From positions 1-64,000 of the forward strand of contig NZ_MNBL01000042.1 of the NCBI RefSeq assembly GCF_001879695.1: 64,000 bases of DNA. Direction: 5' to 3'. The notes under the pieces were generated by a model. That model was not told where the DNA came from. It was given only the letters and a program-made list of their open reading frames with translations, and did not search any database. The DNA is from Nioella sediminis (GTDB lineage: Bacteria > Pseudomonadota > Alphaproteobacteria > Rhodobacterales > Rhodobacteraceae). This document shows, one piece after another, positions 26,939 to 36,406 of this stretch. Numbering within the stretch: position 1 is the first letter of the stretch; every line of letters starts with the position of its first letter. The position numbers and the translations under genes were made by a program.

Positions 26939-27781
26939 TCAGACCGGCGCGAACTCGCCCTGCTCTGCCATGTCGCGGACCAGTTTCTTGCGCCGTTCCG
27001 TGATCATATGCGCGATCCGGCCCATGGCCATGCCGCGCATCAGAAGGGAAACGGGAAGAACGCTCCATAGGGTGACTGTCCAGACCAGCATGATTGGCGA
27101 CGCCCCAAGGGAAATGCCGAGATTGCCGATCCCGTAGCTCGCCACGACCGGCATCAGGAATGGCAGCAATATTCCTAAGATCAGGTTAATACGAGAGTCT
27201 CGGATCAGACGTGCAACGACATCTCCCCCCGCAGTGGGGTCGAATGTGGGCAGGTTGACCCAGACATTGAAGCTGGTGTTACGATTGGGCCAGCTTTTCA
27301 GCCGCATCAGGATGGCGAAGACGCTGATCGTCACCAGCCCGATCAGGAAGCTGAGGCCCCCCATCGTGCGCAGCATCGTCAAGTCTGCCTGCGTTGCGCC
27401 CTCTGGCAGGAAAACCTGAAGCAGCCAGATCGGGCTGTAGGTAAAGTCCAGCGCATGGGCCAGCACCAACCCGGTGGCGTTCACGATCAACGTCAGCGTG
27501 CCCGAATTGTCCGGTGACGCCGCGACAAGGCTCAGGAAGAAGAGCGTGATGAAGATACCGATGACGCGCACCCGGTTGAAGGGCGGTGCATCGCGGAATT
27601 CGATCAGTCCGGGGTAGGTAGACGCGTATTCGGAAAAGGTGAACATGGCAGCGAACAGCGCCACGAGCATCACGACCTGATTGCCGTCCGGCGACATAGC
27701 CGGAAGGAGCAGGGACGGTGTGGATATGACGATCATAACAAGAATCGCCCGCACCACAGCGCTGGATAGCTGTGCGATCAC
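26939..27781 (-). CDS. Multi-pass membrane protein of unknown function
   Basis: A 280-residue protein with six or seven membrane spans (AILVMIVISTPSLLLPAM, VVMLVALFAAMFTFSEYAS, VIGIFITLFFLSLVAAS, LTLIVNATGLVLAHAL, LSFLIGLVTISVFAILM, LILGILLPFLMPVVASYGIG, PIMLVWTVTLWSVLPVSLLM) and a basic cytoplasmic tail (ITERRKKLVRDMAEQGEF). I do not recognise a family; a long hydrophilic loop holds NVWVNLPTFDPTAGGDV. It ends 6 nt before the EEP gene starts, so the pair is probably an operon. Confidence 0.72.
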   Translation of the reverse strand: MIAQLSSAVVRAILVMIVISTPSLLLPAMSPDGNQVVMLVALFAAMFTFSEYASTYPGLIEFRDAPPFNRVRVIGIFITLFFLSLVAASPDNSGTLTLIVNATGLVLAHALDFTYSPIWLLQVFLPEGATQADLTMLRTMGGLSFLIGLVTISVFAILMRLKSWPNRNTSFNVWVNLPTFDPTAGGDVVARLIRDSRINLILGILLPFLMPVVASYGIGNLGISLGASPIMLVWTVTLWSVLPVSLLMRGMAMGRIAHMITERRKKLVRDMAEQGEFAPV

Positions 27782-27974
27782 TGCCTCAAACCCTCAACCT
27801 GGACGGACCTGTTTTTGGTGGCCCTTATTCCGGTCTTGACCCGACTGCCATCGGATTGCCTCATTTGCCACGATCTTGCCCATATTCGCCCCAATTCGCA
27901 AGTGCCTGACTCTTCGTGAGGAATCACTATGGCGATTTTGGGATGCGAACTGTCGCCCGATTGCATCACCGGGC

Positions 27975-28006
27975 AAAAAAATTGCCCCCCGGCAAGGCCG
28001 AGGGGC
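27975..28006 (-). terminator. Rho-independent terminator after leuD
   Basis: On the minus strand GCCCCTCGGC CTT GCCGGGGGGC forms a 10-bp stem with a 3-nt loop (one G-U pair), followed by AATTTTTTT. It lies 24 nt behind the leuD stop. Confidence 0.93.
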
Positions 28007-28029
28007 TACATCTTGTTGTCAGGCGAAAT

Positions 28030-28635
28030 TCAGACCCAAGGGCGGGCTTGGGCAGCCTTGCTCTCGAATGCCTCGATCGAGGCAGATTTTTCCATGGTCA
28101 GGCCGATATCGTCCAGCCCGTTCAGCAGGCAATGCTTGCGGAAGGCATCGACCTCGAAGCTGATCGTGCCGCCATCGGGACCGCTGATCGTCTGGTTTTC
28201 AAGGTCTACGGTCAGGGTCGCATTGGCACCGCGTTCCGCGTCATCCATCAGCTTGTCGACTTCTTCCTGCGGCAGCACGATCGGCAGGATGCCGTTCTTG
28301 AAGCAGTTGTTGAAGAAGATGTCGGCAAACGACGGCGCGATCACGCAGCGGATGCCGAAGTCGAGCAGCGCCCAGGGCGCGTGTTCGCGCGACGAACCGC
28401 AGCCGAAATTGTCACCGGCGACAAGGATTTCCGCATTCCGATAGGCGGGCTTGTTCAGCACGAAATCGGGGATCTCGTTACCCTCGCCATCATAGCGCAT
28501 CTCGTCGAACAGGTTCACCCCGAGGCCGGACCGTTTGATGGTCTTGAGGAACTGCTTGGGGATGATCATGTCGGTATCGACGTTGATCAGGGGCATCGGC
28601 GCGGCAATGCCGGTCAGTTTGGTGAACTTGTCCAT
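28030..28635 (-). CDS. leuD: 3-isopropylmalate dehydratase small subunit
   Basis: A 201-residue small subunit: [30 protein letters not shown] at the N-terminus, [15 protein letters not shown] as the swivelling-domain signature and [21 protein letters not shown]. It pairs with LeuC to isomerise 2- to 3-isopropylmalate in leucine synthesis. The gene starts 68 nt after the DUF4198 gene's stop on the same strand and ends in a strong terminator. Confidence 0.97.
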   Translation of the reverse strand: MDKFTKLTGIAAPMPLINVDTDMIIPKQFLKTIKRSGLGVNLFDEMRYDGEGNEIPDFVLNKPAYRNAEILVAGDNFGCGSSREHAPWALLDFGIRCVIAPSFADIFFNNCFKNGILPIVLPQEEVDKLMDDAERGANATLTVDLENQTISGPDGGTISFEVDAFRKHCLLNGLDDIGLTMEKSASIEAFESKAAQARPWV

Positions 28636-28702
28636 GTTTCCGGGTCTCCTTCACATCCGCGAAGGGGCATAGCGGCAATGCCGGGGCAACACAAGACGCG
28701 CC

Positions 28703-29518
28703 TTAACGTGCGGGCACCTCGAAGGTCAGCGAGGCCCAAAGCGTGTGCCAGACGGCGGCGCTGTCAGCGGTCGGTTCCACCTCTAGCAGCGTGACCGCGT
28801 CGACCAGATAGGCATGCCCGGGTTCCACCGGCAGAACGGCACGGCCTTCGGCATCTGTGCGGTGCAGAGTGATGGTGACCTCACCCTCGGCGTCACGGTC
28901 GAACAGTTCCACCTGAGCGTCGGCGCGAGGGGCGCCCTCTAGGAAAAGCTGCACGGGAAACCCTTCTGACAGATCGTCCGTATAGGGATTGGCCAGCGCC
29001 ACAAATTCCGTGCGCAGCCCATATTCCCGGTCAGCCCCTTCGCCATTGCCCGCCGCAACCAGACTCTTGGCGTGACGGCTATAGCTTTCCATGAAGCCAG
29101 TCATCGGTAGCCCACGGGCAAGGTGGCGTGCCTCTATGTCGGGGAAGTCCTTGTGTTCCGCGAACCGAAGAAAGCTTTCCCATTCATCATAGGTCAGCCT
29201 GCTGTCAGTGGTTTCATAGAGGATAACAGCCAATCCTTCGCCATGGTCTTCGACCATAAGAGCGGGATTCTGACCAAGCCTGCCTTCCACGTCGGTCACA
29301 TCCGTCCCGAACGCCAGTTCGAACCGGGTAAAGTTGCGGCTCAGGTAGGAAAGTGACCCACCTTCGAAACTTTGTCCGACCCGCAAACGTGCCTCCAACG
29401 GGTCGTCGCTGCCGACGGCGAAATCCAGCGGTTCGATCCAGAATTCATGGGCAGCACTGGGAATGGCTGGCAGCAGGGCCAGATTTAAGGCAAACAGGGT
29501 GCGAATGAGGTGATGCAT
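28703..29518 (-). CDS. DUF4198 protein (NikM/CbiK-type periplasmic metal-uptake component, putative)
   Basis: A 271-residue secreted protein: signal peptide IRTLFALNLALLPAIPSAA-HEFWIEP. The mature part opens with HEFWIEPLDF, the DUF4198 hallmark, and ends with an Ig-like/EF-domain strand set (VELFDRDAEGEVTITLHRTDAEGRAVLPVEPGHAYLVDAV) typical of this family, which is annotated as a nickel-uptake substrate-specific region. A metal role is family knowledge, not shown here. Its ATG (29518-29516) overlaps the ATG of the divergent hupE-like gene (29517-29519). GGAAAG lies 4 nt upstream. Confidence 0.75.
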   Translation of the reverse strand: MHHLIRTLFALNLALLPAIPSAAHEFWIEPLDFAVGSDDPLEARLRVGQSFEGGSLSYLSRNFTRFELAFGTDVTDVEGRLGQNPALMVEDHGEGLAVILYETTDSRLTYDEWESFLRFAEHKDFPDIEARHLARGLPMTGFMESYSRHAKSLVAAGNGEGADREYGLRTEFVALANPYTDDLSEGFPVQLFLEGAPRADAQVELFDRDAEGEVTITLHRTDAEGRAVLPVEPGHAYLVDAVTLLEVEPTADSAAVWHTLWASLTFEVPAR

Positions 29519-30710
29519 GAGACTTTCCGTTATGTTCCTTAAGATGGTGGCCCGATTGGCCGCGCTGTCAATTCTCCTTTTCGTGATGGCCGCGCCGCAG
29601 GCCCGCGCACACGAGATTGATCCGGCGATTTCCGATATTTCCGTGACACCCGAAAGGGTGACGATCGACATTCGGCTGTCGCTGGAATCGATCCTGGCCG
29701 AGATGGACCTGGCGTCGATCACTGAAACGACTTTGTCTCCTGTGGAAGAAATCTATGACGAACTGCGGGCCACCAGCCCCGAAACGCTGCGTGCCGAGCT
29801 GGATGAATTCTGGCCGCGCATGGCGCAGCGAATTTTCATCGAGGTGGACGGAGAACGGATCACGCCAGAGTTGATCGGTGCGTCGATCCCGGAGATCGGC
29901 GATTTTGAGCTGGCTCGCACGTCGACCATCACGATTGCCGCCGATCTGCCCGAGGGGGATGCCCCCGTTCGGTTCGGATGGGTGGCGCTCTATGGCGATC
30001 TGGTCGTGCGTCAGGTCGGTGGCGGCGAGGATGCCTACACGGCCTTCCTGTCCGATGGCGACCTGTCCGAACCCCTGTCGCGGATCGAGATTCGCACGGA
30101 AAGCGCGGGCGCTGTCTTCCTGCGCTACATCCCGGTCGGGTTCGAACATATCGTCCCGCTTGGGATTGACCATATCCTCTTCGTGCTCGGGCTGTTCTTC
30201 TTCTCGCTCCACCTGCGGCCGATCCTGTTTCAGGTGACGTCCTTCACGCTGGCGCACACGATCACGCTGGCCCTAGCCAGCCTCGGGATCGTCACCATAC
30301 CGGGCAGCGTGGTGGAACCGTTGATTGCCGCCTCGATCGTCTATGTGGGGGTCGAGAACATTCGCGGGCATACAAACGTCAAGGCGCGTACCGCCCTGGT
30401 CTTCGTGTTCGGGCTGCTGCACGGGCTTGGCTTTGCCAGCGTGCTTGGAGACTTCGGGATTACTGCCAGCCACTTTGCGGCGGCGCTTGTCGGGTTCAAT
30501 ATCGGGGTCGAATTCGGACAGCTTGCGGTGATCTTCGTGGCGCTCGCGTTGATCCTGATCGCGGTGCGGCTTGCCGGGTTCGCACCGCTGCCAGAGGATG
30601 AACAACCAGTGCGCCAGACCCAGGTAATGTACCGCGCGGTTTCGGTTGTGGGGTCCGTCATCATCAGCCTGATCGGGGCCTGGTGGACCATCGAACGGGT
30701 GTTCTTCTGA
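29517..30710 (+). CDS. HupE/UreJ family membrane protein
   Basis: A 397-residue protein: signal-like segment (MVARLAALSILLFVMAAPQARA-HEIDP), a periplasmic domain of about 170 residues, then six or seven membrane helices beginning FEHIVPLGIDHILFVLGLFFF, the HupE motif of His-x-x-x-Gly-x-Asp-His. Further His pairs lie in TLAHTITLALASLG and FGLLHGLGFASVLGD. HupE/UreJ-2 proteins are nickel/cobalt permeases; here a role in Ni or other metal uptake is inferred. GAGGTGATGC precedes the ATG at 29517; ATG 29544 is a weaker alternative. Stop abuts the isomerase-like gene's stop. Confidence 0.82.
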   Translation: MRLSVMFLKMVARLAALSILLFVMAAPQARAHEIDPAISDISVTPERVTIDIRLSLESILAEMDLASITETTLSPVEEIYDELRATSPETLRAELDEFWPRMAQRIFIEVDGERITPELIGASIPEIGDFELARTSTITIAADLPEGDAPVRFGWVALYGDLVVRQVGGGEDAYTAFLSDGDLSEPLSRIEIRTESAGAVFLRYIPVGFEHIVPLGIDHILFVLGLFFFSLHLRPILFQVTSFTLAHTITLALASLGIVTIPGSVVEPLIAASIVYVGVENIRGHTNVKARTALVFVFGLLHGLGFASVLGDFGITASHFAAALVGFNIGVEFGQLAVIFVALALILIAVRLAGFAPLPEDEQPVRQTQVMYRAVSVVGSVIISLIGAWWTIERVFF

Positions 30711-31367
30711 TCAGGCCGATCTGCGGGCAGCCGGGGCCTGTGCCGGGGCGGGTGGTTTCTTCATCACCCGCGCCCTTGGATCCGGGATGGCGTGGCGCAG
30801 GGCATCTGGCATGCGGTCGTCGCCAACATAGACTTCGCCTTCGACCACGAAACTGGGCGTGTCGAACACGCCCCGTTCCCGTGCTTCTGCCGTTGCGGCC
30901 TCGAAGGCCTGACCGATCACAGCGCCTTCAGCCCTCGCGATCACGCGGTCCGGGTCTTGCCCCAGTTCGGTCAGCGTCTTGCTGAGATTCGGTTCCTGAC
31001 CTGCCGGGTGCCCGTCATGAAACCAGTGCCCATAGGTCCTGACCACGTAGTCAGCGACCCAGCCTTCCTGCGCGGCTACGACTGCAATCCGATTGGCGAT
31101 CTCGTATCCGAGCATTGGGAACGGGGCGGGCAGGCTTGGGGTAAGTCCGAATTTCTTGGCCTGCCGTCCAATATCCGTCCACATATAGGCAGTGCGAACA
31201 GGCTTGTCCGTATAGGGGTGATAGCCATGTTCCTTCATGATCTGGCGGGCAGAGAAGGGACGCCAATCGACCTGAACCCCGGTCTTGGCAACGATCCGGG
31301 GCAGGCGCATGACCGACAGGTAGGTGTAGGGACTACCGATGGAAAACCAGAACTCGACCTTTTTCAT
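30711..31367 (-). CDS. DsbA-family / 2-hydroxychromene-2-carboxylate isomerase-like protein
   Basis: A 218-residue DsbA-type thioredoxin fold: VEFWFSIGSPYTYLSVMRLPRIVAKTGVQVDWRPFSARQIMKE. The redox CxxC is replaced by SPYT, the hallmark of glutathione-S-transferase kappa/HCCA isomerases rather than DsbA. FDTPSFVVEGEVYVGDDRMPDALR is the C-terminal motif. It may isomerise an aromatic degradation intermediate with glutathione; substrate unknown. A Pro/Ala-rich tail follows. Start 31367 is preferred; ATG 31385 is possible. It ends directly beside the hupE-like stop. Confidence 0.82.
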   Translation of the reverse strand: MKKVEFWFSIGSPYTYLSVMRLPRIVAKTGVQVDWRPFSARQIMKEHGYHPYTDKPVRTAYMWTDIGRQAKKFGLTPSLPAPFPMLGYEIANRIAVVAAQEGWVADYVVRTYGHWFHDGHPAGQEPNLSKTLTELGQDPDRVIARAEGAVIGQAFEAATAEARERGVFDTPSFVVEGEVYVGDDRMPDALRHAIPDPRARVMKKPPAPAQAPAARRSA

Positions 31368-31423
31368 GTTTTGACCGATTTGCATTGTTAATGGCACAGC
31401 GTCCGAATTGACGATTGCCATAA

Positions 31424-31453
31424 AACAGGAAAACCCGGCATTTTTATGCCGGG
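31424..31453 (-). terminator. Rho-independent terminator after leuC
   Basis: On the minus strand CCCGGCAT AAAA ATGCCGGG forms an 8-bp stem followed by TTTTCCTGTTTT, 28 nt behind the leuC stop. It ends leuC before the isomerase-like gene. Confidence 0.9.
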
Positions 31454-31481
31454 CATTCCAAACAGTTCTGCAAATGCGGAT

Positions 31482-32888
31482 TTACATGAGGTCGCGCACA
31501 TCCGTCAGCTTGCCGGTGATGGCGGCGGCGGCGGCCATGCCGGGGCTCATCAGGTGGGTGCGGCCACCGCGGCCCTGACGGCCCTCGAAGTTGCGGTTCG
31601 AGGTCGCCGCGCAGCGTTCGCCCGGCGCCAACTGGTCGGGGTTCATGGCCAGGCACATGGAACATCCCGCGAGACGCCACTCGAAACCGGCCTCCTTGAA
31701 GATGTCGGCAAGCCCTTCTTCCTCGGCCTGTGCCCGCACAAGGCCAGAGCCGGGTACGACCATGGCGCGGATACCGTCCTTGATCTTCTTGCCCTTCAGG
31801 ATCGCGGCGGCGGCGCGCAGATCTTCGATCCGGCCATTGGTGCAGGACCCGATGAAGACGGTGTCGATCTCGATCTCGGACAGCGGGGTGCCGGGCTTCA
31901 GCCCCATATATTCCAGCGAGCGCGCCGCGGCGTCGACCTTGCCGCCCTTGAAGTCCTCGGGGTTCGGCACGGTTGCCGTGATGGGCAGCACATCCTCGGG
32001 GCTGGTGCCCCAGGTGACGACGGGGGCGATATCCTCGCCCTTCAACGTGATGACCTTGTCCCAGTGAGCGTCGTCATCGGAATAGAGCGTCTTCCACCAC
32101 GCAAGCGCGGCTTCCCACTGGGCCCCTTTCGGAGCGTGGGGGCGACCGTTCACATATTCATAGGTCTTTTCGTCCGGTGCGATCAGGCCCGCGCGTGCGC
32201 CGCCCTCGATCGCCATGTTGCAGACGGTCATGCGGCCTTCCATGGACAGGTCGCGGATCGCCTCGCCACAATACTCGATCACGTAGCCTGTGCCGCCGGC
32301 AGTGCCGGTCGCGCCGATCACGGCAAGGGTGATGTCCTTGGCGGTCACGCCCGGCTGAAGCTTGCCGGTGATTTCAACCTTCATGTTCTTGGATTTCTTC
32401 TGGATCAGCGTCTGCGTGGCCAGAACATGTTCCACCTCCGACGTGCCGATCCCGTGCGCCAGCGCGCCGAATGCGCCGTGAGTGGCGGTGTGGCTGTCGC
32501 CGCAAACCACGGTCATGCCCGGCAGGGTCCAGCCCTGTTCGGGGCCGACGATATGCACGATGCCCTGACGGATATCGGTCACAGGGTAGTAGTGAATGCC
32601 GAACTCCTTGGCGTTGCTGTCCAGCGCGGCCACCTGGATGCGGCTGTCTTCCGGCATCTGATCGGGGTTGTCGCGGCCCGGCGTGGTCGGCACGTTATGG
32701 TCCGGAACAGCGATGGTCTTGTCGGGCGCGTGCACCTTGCGGCCCGCCATGCGCAGGCCCTCGAAGGCCTGTGGGCTGGTCACTTCATGCACGAGGTGGC
32801 GGTCAATATAGAGCAGGCAGGTGCCATCCTCGGCCTCATGGGCCAGATGGGCATCCCAGATCTTGTCGTAGAGCGTCTTGCCGGTCAT
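31482..32888 (-). CDS. leuC: 3-isopropylmalate dehydratase large subunit
   Basis: A 468-residue aconitase-family protein: [40 protein letters not shown], and the 4Fe-4S cysteines Cys349 ([10 protein letters not shown]), Cys409 and Cys412 ([11 protein letters not shown]). It forms the active isomerase with LeuD. The leuC, leuD and leuB genes are on one strand but spaced over 10 kb, with unrelated genes and terminators between them. Confidence 0.97.
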   Translation of the reverse strand: MTGKTLYDKIWDAHLAHEAEDGTCLLYIDRHLVHEVTSPQAFEGLRMAGRKVHAPDKTIAVPDHNVPTTPGRDNPDQMPEDSRIQVAALDSNAKEFGIHYYPVTDIRQGIVHIVGPEQGWTLPGMTVVCGDSHTATHGAFGALAHGIGTSEVEHVLATQTLIQKKSKNMKVEITGKLQPGVTAKDITLAVIGATGTAGGTGYVIEYCGEAIRDLSMEGRMTVCNMAIEGGARAGLIAPDEKTYEYVNGRPHAPKGAQWEAALAWWKTLYSDDDAHWDKVITLKGEDIAPVVTWGTSPEDVLPITATVPNPEDFKGGKVDAAARSLEYMGLKPGTPLSEIEIDTVFIGSCTNGRIEDLRAAAAILKGKKIKDGIRAMVVPGSGLVRAQAEEEGLADIFKEAGFEWRLAGCSMCLAMNPDQLAPGERCAATSNRNFEGRQGRGGRTHLMSPGMAAAAAITGKLTDVRDLM

Positions 32889-33133
32889 TGGGGTATCTCT
32901 CTTGCGGGTATGGACTGTGTCTCAGGGGGAAGGGATCACAGCCCGGCTAGGCCGCTGACCCGCCCCGAGGCGCAAAGACCGTGAAACCGCCAGGGCAGGC
33001 GCGTCCGGTCGTCCATGTCGAAAATCCGTGTCATCGCCCATGGCAGATACACTCCGGATGACCGATTGCCAAGGGTTCCGCTTGCCCGGATGGCCGATAA
33101 GCCTCATGATTTCCACAACAGGAAAGGACAGGC

Positions 33134-34492
33134 ATGGAGCCAGAGGAAACCGCCCCACCGGCCACGCCGGAAGCCGCAACGGAGACTCCGGTGGACGCCT
33201 CTGAAAACCTGGCCGATATCGGCCTGAGCCTGTTCGGGCAGGCACAGGCGTTTCTGGAAAGCCTGCTGCGGCCGTGGAACGCTTATCAACTCGCGATTGC
33301 GGCGGGTCTGCTGCTGGCGGCGTGGCTGCTGCGAAAGGTCTTTGGGCCGCGCATACGGGCCTGGATGGCAGCACGGCAGGGCTGGCCGATGTGGCGGATG
33401 CGGATCCTTGCCTTCATCAACAAGCGGATCATGGGGATCTTCTTTGTCCTGCTGATCTGGCTGACCGTCTGGATCATGCGAGAGGTCACTTGGCCAAGCC
33501 GGTCCTATATGCTCGGTATCATCGCCCGGCTGGCCACCGCCTGGCTGATCGTGACCTTCGTCACCCGCTTCGTCCATTCGCCCATCATGCGCACGATCCT
33601 GCGCTACGGGGCGTGGATCTATGTGACGCTGTCAATCACCAGCCTGACAGATGAGGCGGCGACGCTGCTGGACAGCGTCGGCTTCGACCTGGGCGAAGGG
33701 ATGCGCCTGTCACTGTTGCTGGTGGTGCAGGGCTTCGTCCTGGTGTCGGCCCTGCTGATCGGTGCGCGGTTCCTGTCCAAGACCACCGCGACGCGCATTC
33801 AGAAGAACGAGGACATCTCGCCCTCGATGCGGGTGCTGGTGATCAAGGCGGTGCAAGTCGTGCTTTACGGCGCGGCTCTGTTTGTCGGGCTGAACGCCGT
33901 AGGGGTGGACCTGACCGGACTGGCCTTCCTGTCGGGGGCCATTGGTGTGGGCCTGGGCTTCGGCCTGCAGAAGGTCGTGTCGAACCTCGTCTCCGGCATC
34001 ATCATCCTGCTCGACAAGTCGATCAAACCCGGCGACGTGATCAGCCTGGGCGACACGTTTGGCTGGATCAACACGCTCGGCGCCCGTTATGCCAGCGTGG
34101 TCACGCGGGACGGCAAGGAATACCTTATCCCGAACGAGGACCTGATCACCAACCAGGTCGTGAACTGGTCCCATTCCGATGCCTATGTGCGGCTCGATAT
34201 CCATTTCGGCACCTCCTACACCGACGACCCGCACAAGGTGCGGCAGCTGGCGATTGATGCGGCCAGAAGCGTGGACCGGGTGCTGAGCCACAAGGCACCG
34301 GTTTGCCATATCGTGGGCTTCGGGGATTCCTCGGTGGATTACGTCCTGCGCTTCTGGATCGAGGACCCGACCGGCGGGCTGACCAACATTCGGGGAAATG
34401 TGTTTCTGGCTTTGTGGGACACATTTCATGAACACGGTATCTCGATCCCCTTCCCGCAGCGAGAAGTGCGGATGTTGCCCGAGGCCGAATGA
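33134..34492 (+). CDS. MscS-type mechanosensitive ion channel
   Basis: A 452-residue channel. The first 40 residues are a Pro/Thr/Glu-rich flexible head. Five membrane spans follow (YQLAIAAGLLLAAWLL, MGIFFVLLIWLTVWIM, MLGIIARLATAWLIVTFV, LLLVVQGFVLVSALLIG, VVLYGAALFVGLNAVGV). The pore helix and beta-domain carry the MscS signature FLSGAIGVGLGFGLQKVVSNLVSGIIILLDKSIKPGDVI, then VTRDGKEYLIPNEDLITNQVVNWS. It releases solutes upon osmotic down-shock from the inner membrane. Start follows ACAGGAAAGGACAGGC. Confidence 0.93.
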   Translation: MEPEETAPPATPEAATETPVDASENLADIGLSLFGQAQAFLESLLRPWNAYQLAIAAGLLLAAWLLRKVFGPRIRAWMAARQGWPMWRMRILAFINKRIMGIFFVLLIWLTVWIMREVTWPSRSYMLGIIARLATAWLIVTFVTRFVHSPIMRTILRYGAWIYVTLSITSLTDEAATLLDSVGFDLGEGMRLSLLLVVQGFVLVSALLIGARFLSKTTATRIQKNEDISPSMRVLVIKAVQVVLYGAALFVGLNAVGVDLTGLAFLSGAIGVGLGFGLQKVVSNLVSGIIILLDKSIKPGDVISLGDTFGWINTLGARYASVVTRDGKEYLIPNEDLITNQVVNWSHSDAYVRLDIHFGTSYTDDPHKVRQLAIDAARSVDRVLSHKAPVCHIVGFGDSSVDYVLRFWIEDPTGGLTNIRGNVFLALWDTFHEHGISIPFPQREVRMLPEAE

Positions 34493-34588
34493 CGTCGCGC
34501 AAGGTACCTGTGCGTTCCTGTGGCTGGTCTTTGCCCGTGTGTGAGATAGCTTTCACGGGATGATAATCGGTCAGGTGGAGTATTGAGC

Positions 34589-35134
34589 ATGGCATCGGGC
34601 AAGCTACTGGGGATCTGCGGATCGCTTCGGGCGGGGTCCTACAACCGCAAACTGCTGCGAGAAGCGGCGCGGATCTATGATCCGGCGGAGTTCGTGGAGG
34701 CCGATCTGCACCTGCCGCTCTATGACGGGGATCTTGAAGAGGCGCGCGGTATCCCCGCATCGGTGCAGGCACTGGCGGATCAGATTTCAGCGGCGGAGGC
34801 CGTGGTGATCTCGGGCCCGGAATACAACAAGGGCCTTTCCGGGGTTCTGAAGAACGCGCTCGACTGGGTCAGCCGCACCAAGGGCAGCCCCTGGCGGGAT
34901 AAGCCGGTTGCGATCATGGCGGCAACGGGCGGCCGGGCTGGCGGGGAACGGACTCAATGGACATTGCGCCTGTGCCTTTTGCCATTTCGCCCAAAGCTGA
35001 TTTCGGGGCCGGAGGTTCTGGTCGGCAATTGCTCGACCCAGTTCGATGAGGACGGGCGACTGGTAAATGAGCGCTATGAAGCAGCCCTTTCCGAGCTGAT
35101 GGGAGAGCTGCGTAAGGAGATCATGCGCGGCTGA
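34589..35134 (+). CDS. NADPH-dependent FMN reductase family protein
   Basis: A 181-residue flavodoxin-fold reductase: ICGSLRAGSYNRKLL is the FMN phosphate-binding loop and SGPEYNKGLSGVLKNALDWVSR the second FMN motif. Related proteins reduce chromate, quinones or FMN with NAD(P)H. The ATG at 34589 has GGAG 8 nt upstream; a TTG 6 nt earlier is a weaker choice. A composite repeat follows directly. Confidence 0.9.
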   Translation: MASGKLLGICGSLRAGSYNRKLLREAARIYDPAEFVEADLHLPLYDGDLEEARGIPASVQALADQISAAEAVVISGPEYNKGLSGVLKNALDWVSRTKGSPWRDKPVAIMAATGGRAGGERTQWTLRLCLLPFRPKLISGPEVLVGNCSTQFDEDGRLVNERYEAALSELMGELRKEIMRG

Positions 35135-35323
35135 CTTGTGTGGTTTCGCTGCCTTCGGCATCGACCCGGGAGCGGCCCTCCTCAACCCCCGGCTTGCGCC
35201 GGAGGCCTCGTCGGTCCGCGTTGCCACGGAAGTGTGGCGAGGGTTGTGTGAGTATATCTGGCCGATGGTCCGGTTGCGGGGGCGGGATGCCTCCGGCGGG
35301 AGTATTTGGGCAAAGAAGAAGGG
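35135..35323. repeat. Composite intergenic repeat, copy B (between convergent genes)
   Basis: The full 189-nt spacer between the FMN-reductase stop and the FAD-oxidase stop. GGTTTCGCTG lies at 35142-35151, the 70-bp core 35161-35230 matches copy A with two differences, and CCTCCGGCGGGAGTATTTGGGC ends it at 35291-35311. The arrangement, with GGTTTCGC near the plus-gene stop and the AAATAC end next to the minus-gene stop, repeats that of copy A. Confidence 0.78.
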
Positions 35324-36358
35324 CTATGTTCCGGGGATGGAGGCCTCGACCCGGAAGCTTTCGGGGATATTGTCCTCTCCGTCGAGGATGAGATCGGCCA
35401 TGAGCTGCCCGACAATCGGGGCCATGCCGAAGCCGATCTTGAAGCCGCCATTGGCGATGAACTGTCCGGGGCGACCGGGCCAGGCCCCCAGCATCGGCGC
35501 ACGGGACCGGGCGCGGGGGCGCAGGCCTGCCCATCTTTCCAGCACCGGGCGTTCGCGCAGCGCGGGAACGAGGCGAATGATCCGGCCCAGGATATCGTCA
35601 AGCCCGCCATCGCAGCGTGTGGGGTCGGTGAACTCGCGTTCGGTGGTCGAGCCAATGGCGGTGGTACCATCCGCATGGGGGATGACATGCAGACCGTCGA
35701 CATAGATCTGCGGGCAGTCGCGGGCGTCATAGTCGAAGATCGCGGATTGGCCCTTGATGGGGGTCCCCACAGATTTGCCAAGCTCTTTTGACAGGGCAAC
35801 AAGCCCGGCGGCCCCGGTGGCGTGGACGATCTTGCCTTGTTCGGGCGCATCCGTGGTGATCTCGACGCCCCGTGCGCGAAGGGCTGCGGCAAGTGCCGAT
35901 GTCGCCTTTCTGGGATGCGCCCGGCCGGTCAGCGTGTCGTGGATCACGAGACCCGAGGTTGTGACAGGTGCGAAGGAGCCGAAATCGCGGACATCGCGGA
36001 TCTGCCAGCTGTATTTCCCGCGCCACAGCTCCTCGGCATTGCGAGCGCGTTCGGTGGCGATCTCCAGCACACCGACCGGCTGGATGCGGCCGGTGCGCGC
36101 GTAGCCCGGGTCCTCGCCGCCCACGTCCGCCACCTCGGCCCACATCGCCTCTGCCATATCGAGGCTCTGGAACTGCAACTCCTTCTTGTCGTTCCAACGT
36201 TCCGGCGTATGAGGGGCAAGCGCGCCAACGAGCCCGCCCGACGCCCCGGCCGCCACGCCATTGGGGTCGATCACCCTTACAGACGCCCCCCGCGACACGC
36301 AGGCCCAGGCCACAGACAGGCCGAAAATTCCCGCCCCTCTGACCGTCACATCCACCAT
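35324..36358 (-). CDS. FAD-dependent oxidoreductase (DAO family, MnmC(o)-like candidate)
   Basis: A 344-residue DAO-fold flavoprotein: VTVRGAGIFGLSVAWACVSRGASVRVIDPNGVAAGASGGLVGALAPH at the N-terminus (Rossmann motif), IVHATGAAGL and the late motif FIANGGFKIGFGMAPIVGQLMADLIL. DAO enzymes oxidise amines or amino acids. It diverges from mnmD by 48 nt; in E. coli the two activities are fused as MnmC (FAD oxidase plus methyltransferase). Here they look split, so this protein may be the cmnm5-tRNA oxidase; this is inferred from neighbourhood only. The frame's upstream extension to 37057 is antisense to mnmD. Confidence 0.8.
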   Translation of the reverse strand: MVDVTVRGAGIFGLSVAWACVSRGASVRVIDPNGVAAGASGGLVGALAPHTPERWNDKKELQFQSLDMAEAMWAEVADVGGEDPGYARTGRIQPVGVLEIATERARNAEELWRGKYSWQIRDVRDFGSFAPVTTSGLVIHDTLTGRAHPRKATSALAAALRARGVEITTDAPEQGKIVHATGAAGLVALSKELGKSVGTPIKGQSAIFDYDARDCPQIYVDGLHVIPHADGTTAIGSTTEREFTDPTRCDGGLDDILGRIIRLVPALRERPVLERWAGLRPRARSRAPMLGAWPGRPGQFIANGGFKIGFGMAPIVGQLMADLILDGEDNIPESFRVEASIPGT

Positions 36359-36406
36359 GATCGCTCCTGCTTGCCGAACCGGACGGAACCCTTCATAGGT
36401 CAGCCC

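Noticed and set aside
30028-30038. Walker A-like or other nucleotide-binding reading in the HupE-like protein
   Set aside because: The Gly-rich stretch VGGGED does not fit a P-loop pattern.
31446-32984. Long open frame opposite leuC (and similar ones opposite the amidase, ftsK and ABC genes)
   Set aside because: High GC content leaves the antisense frames open; their products are compositionally shadows of the real gene and have no RBS or family motif.
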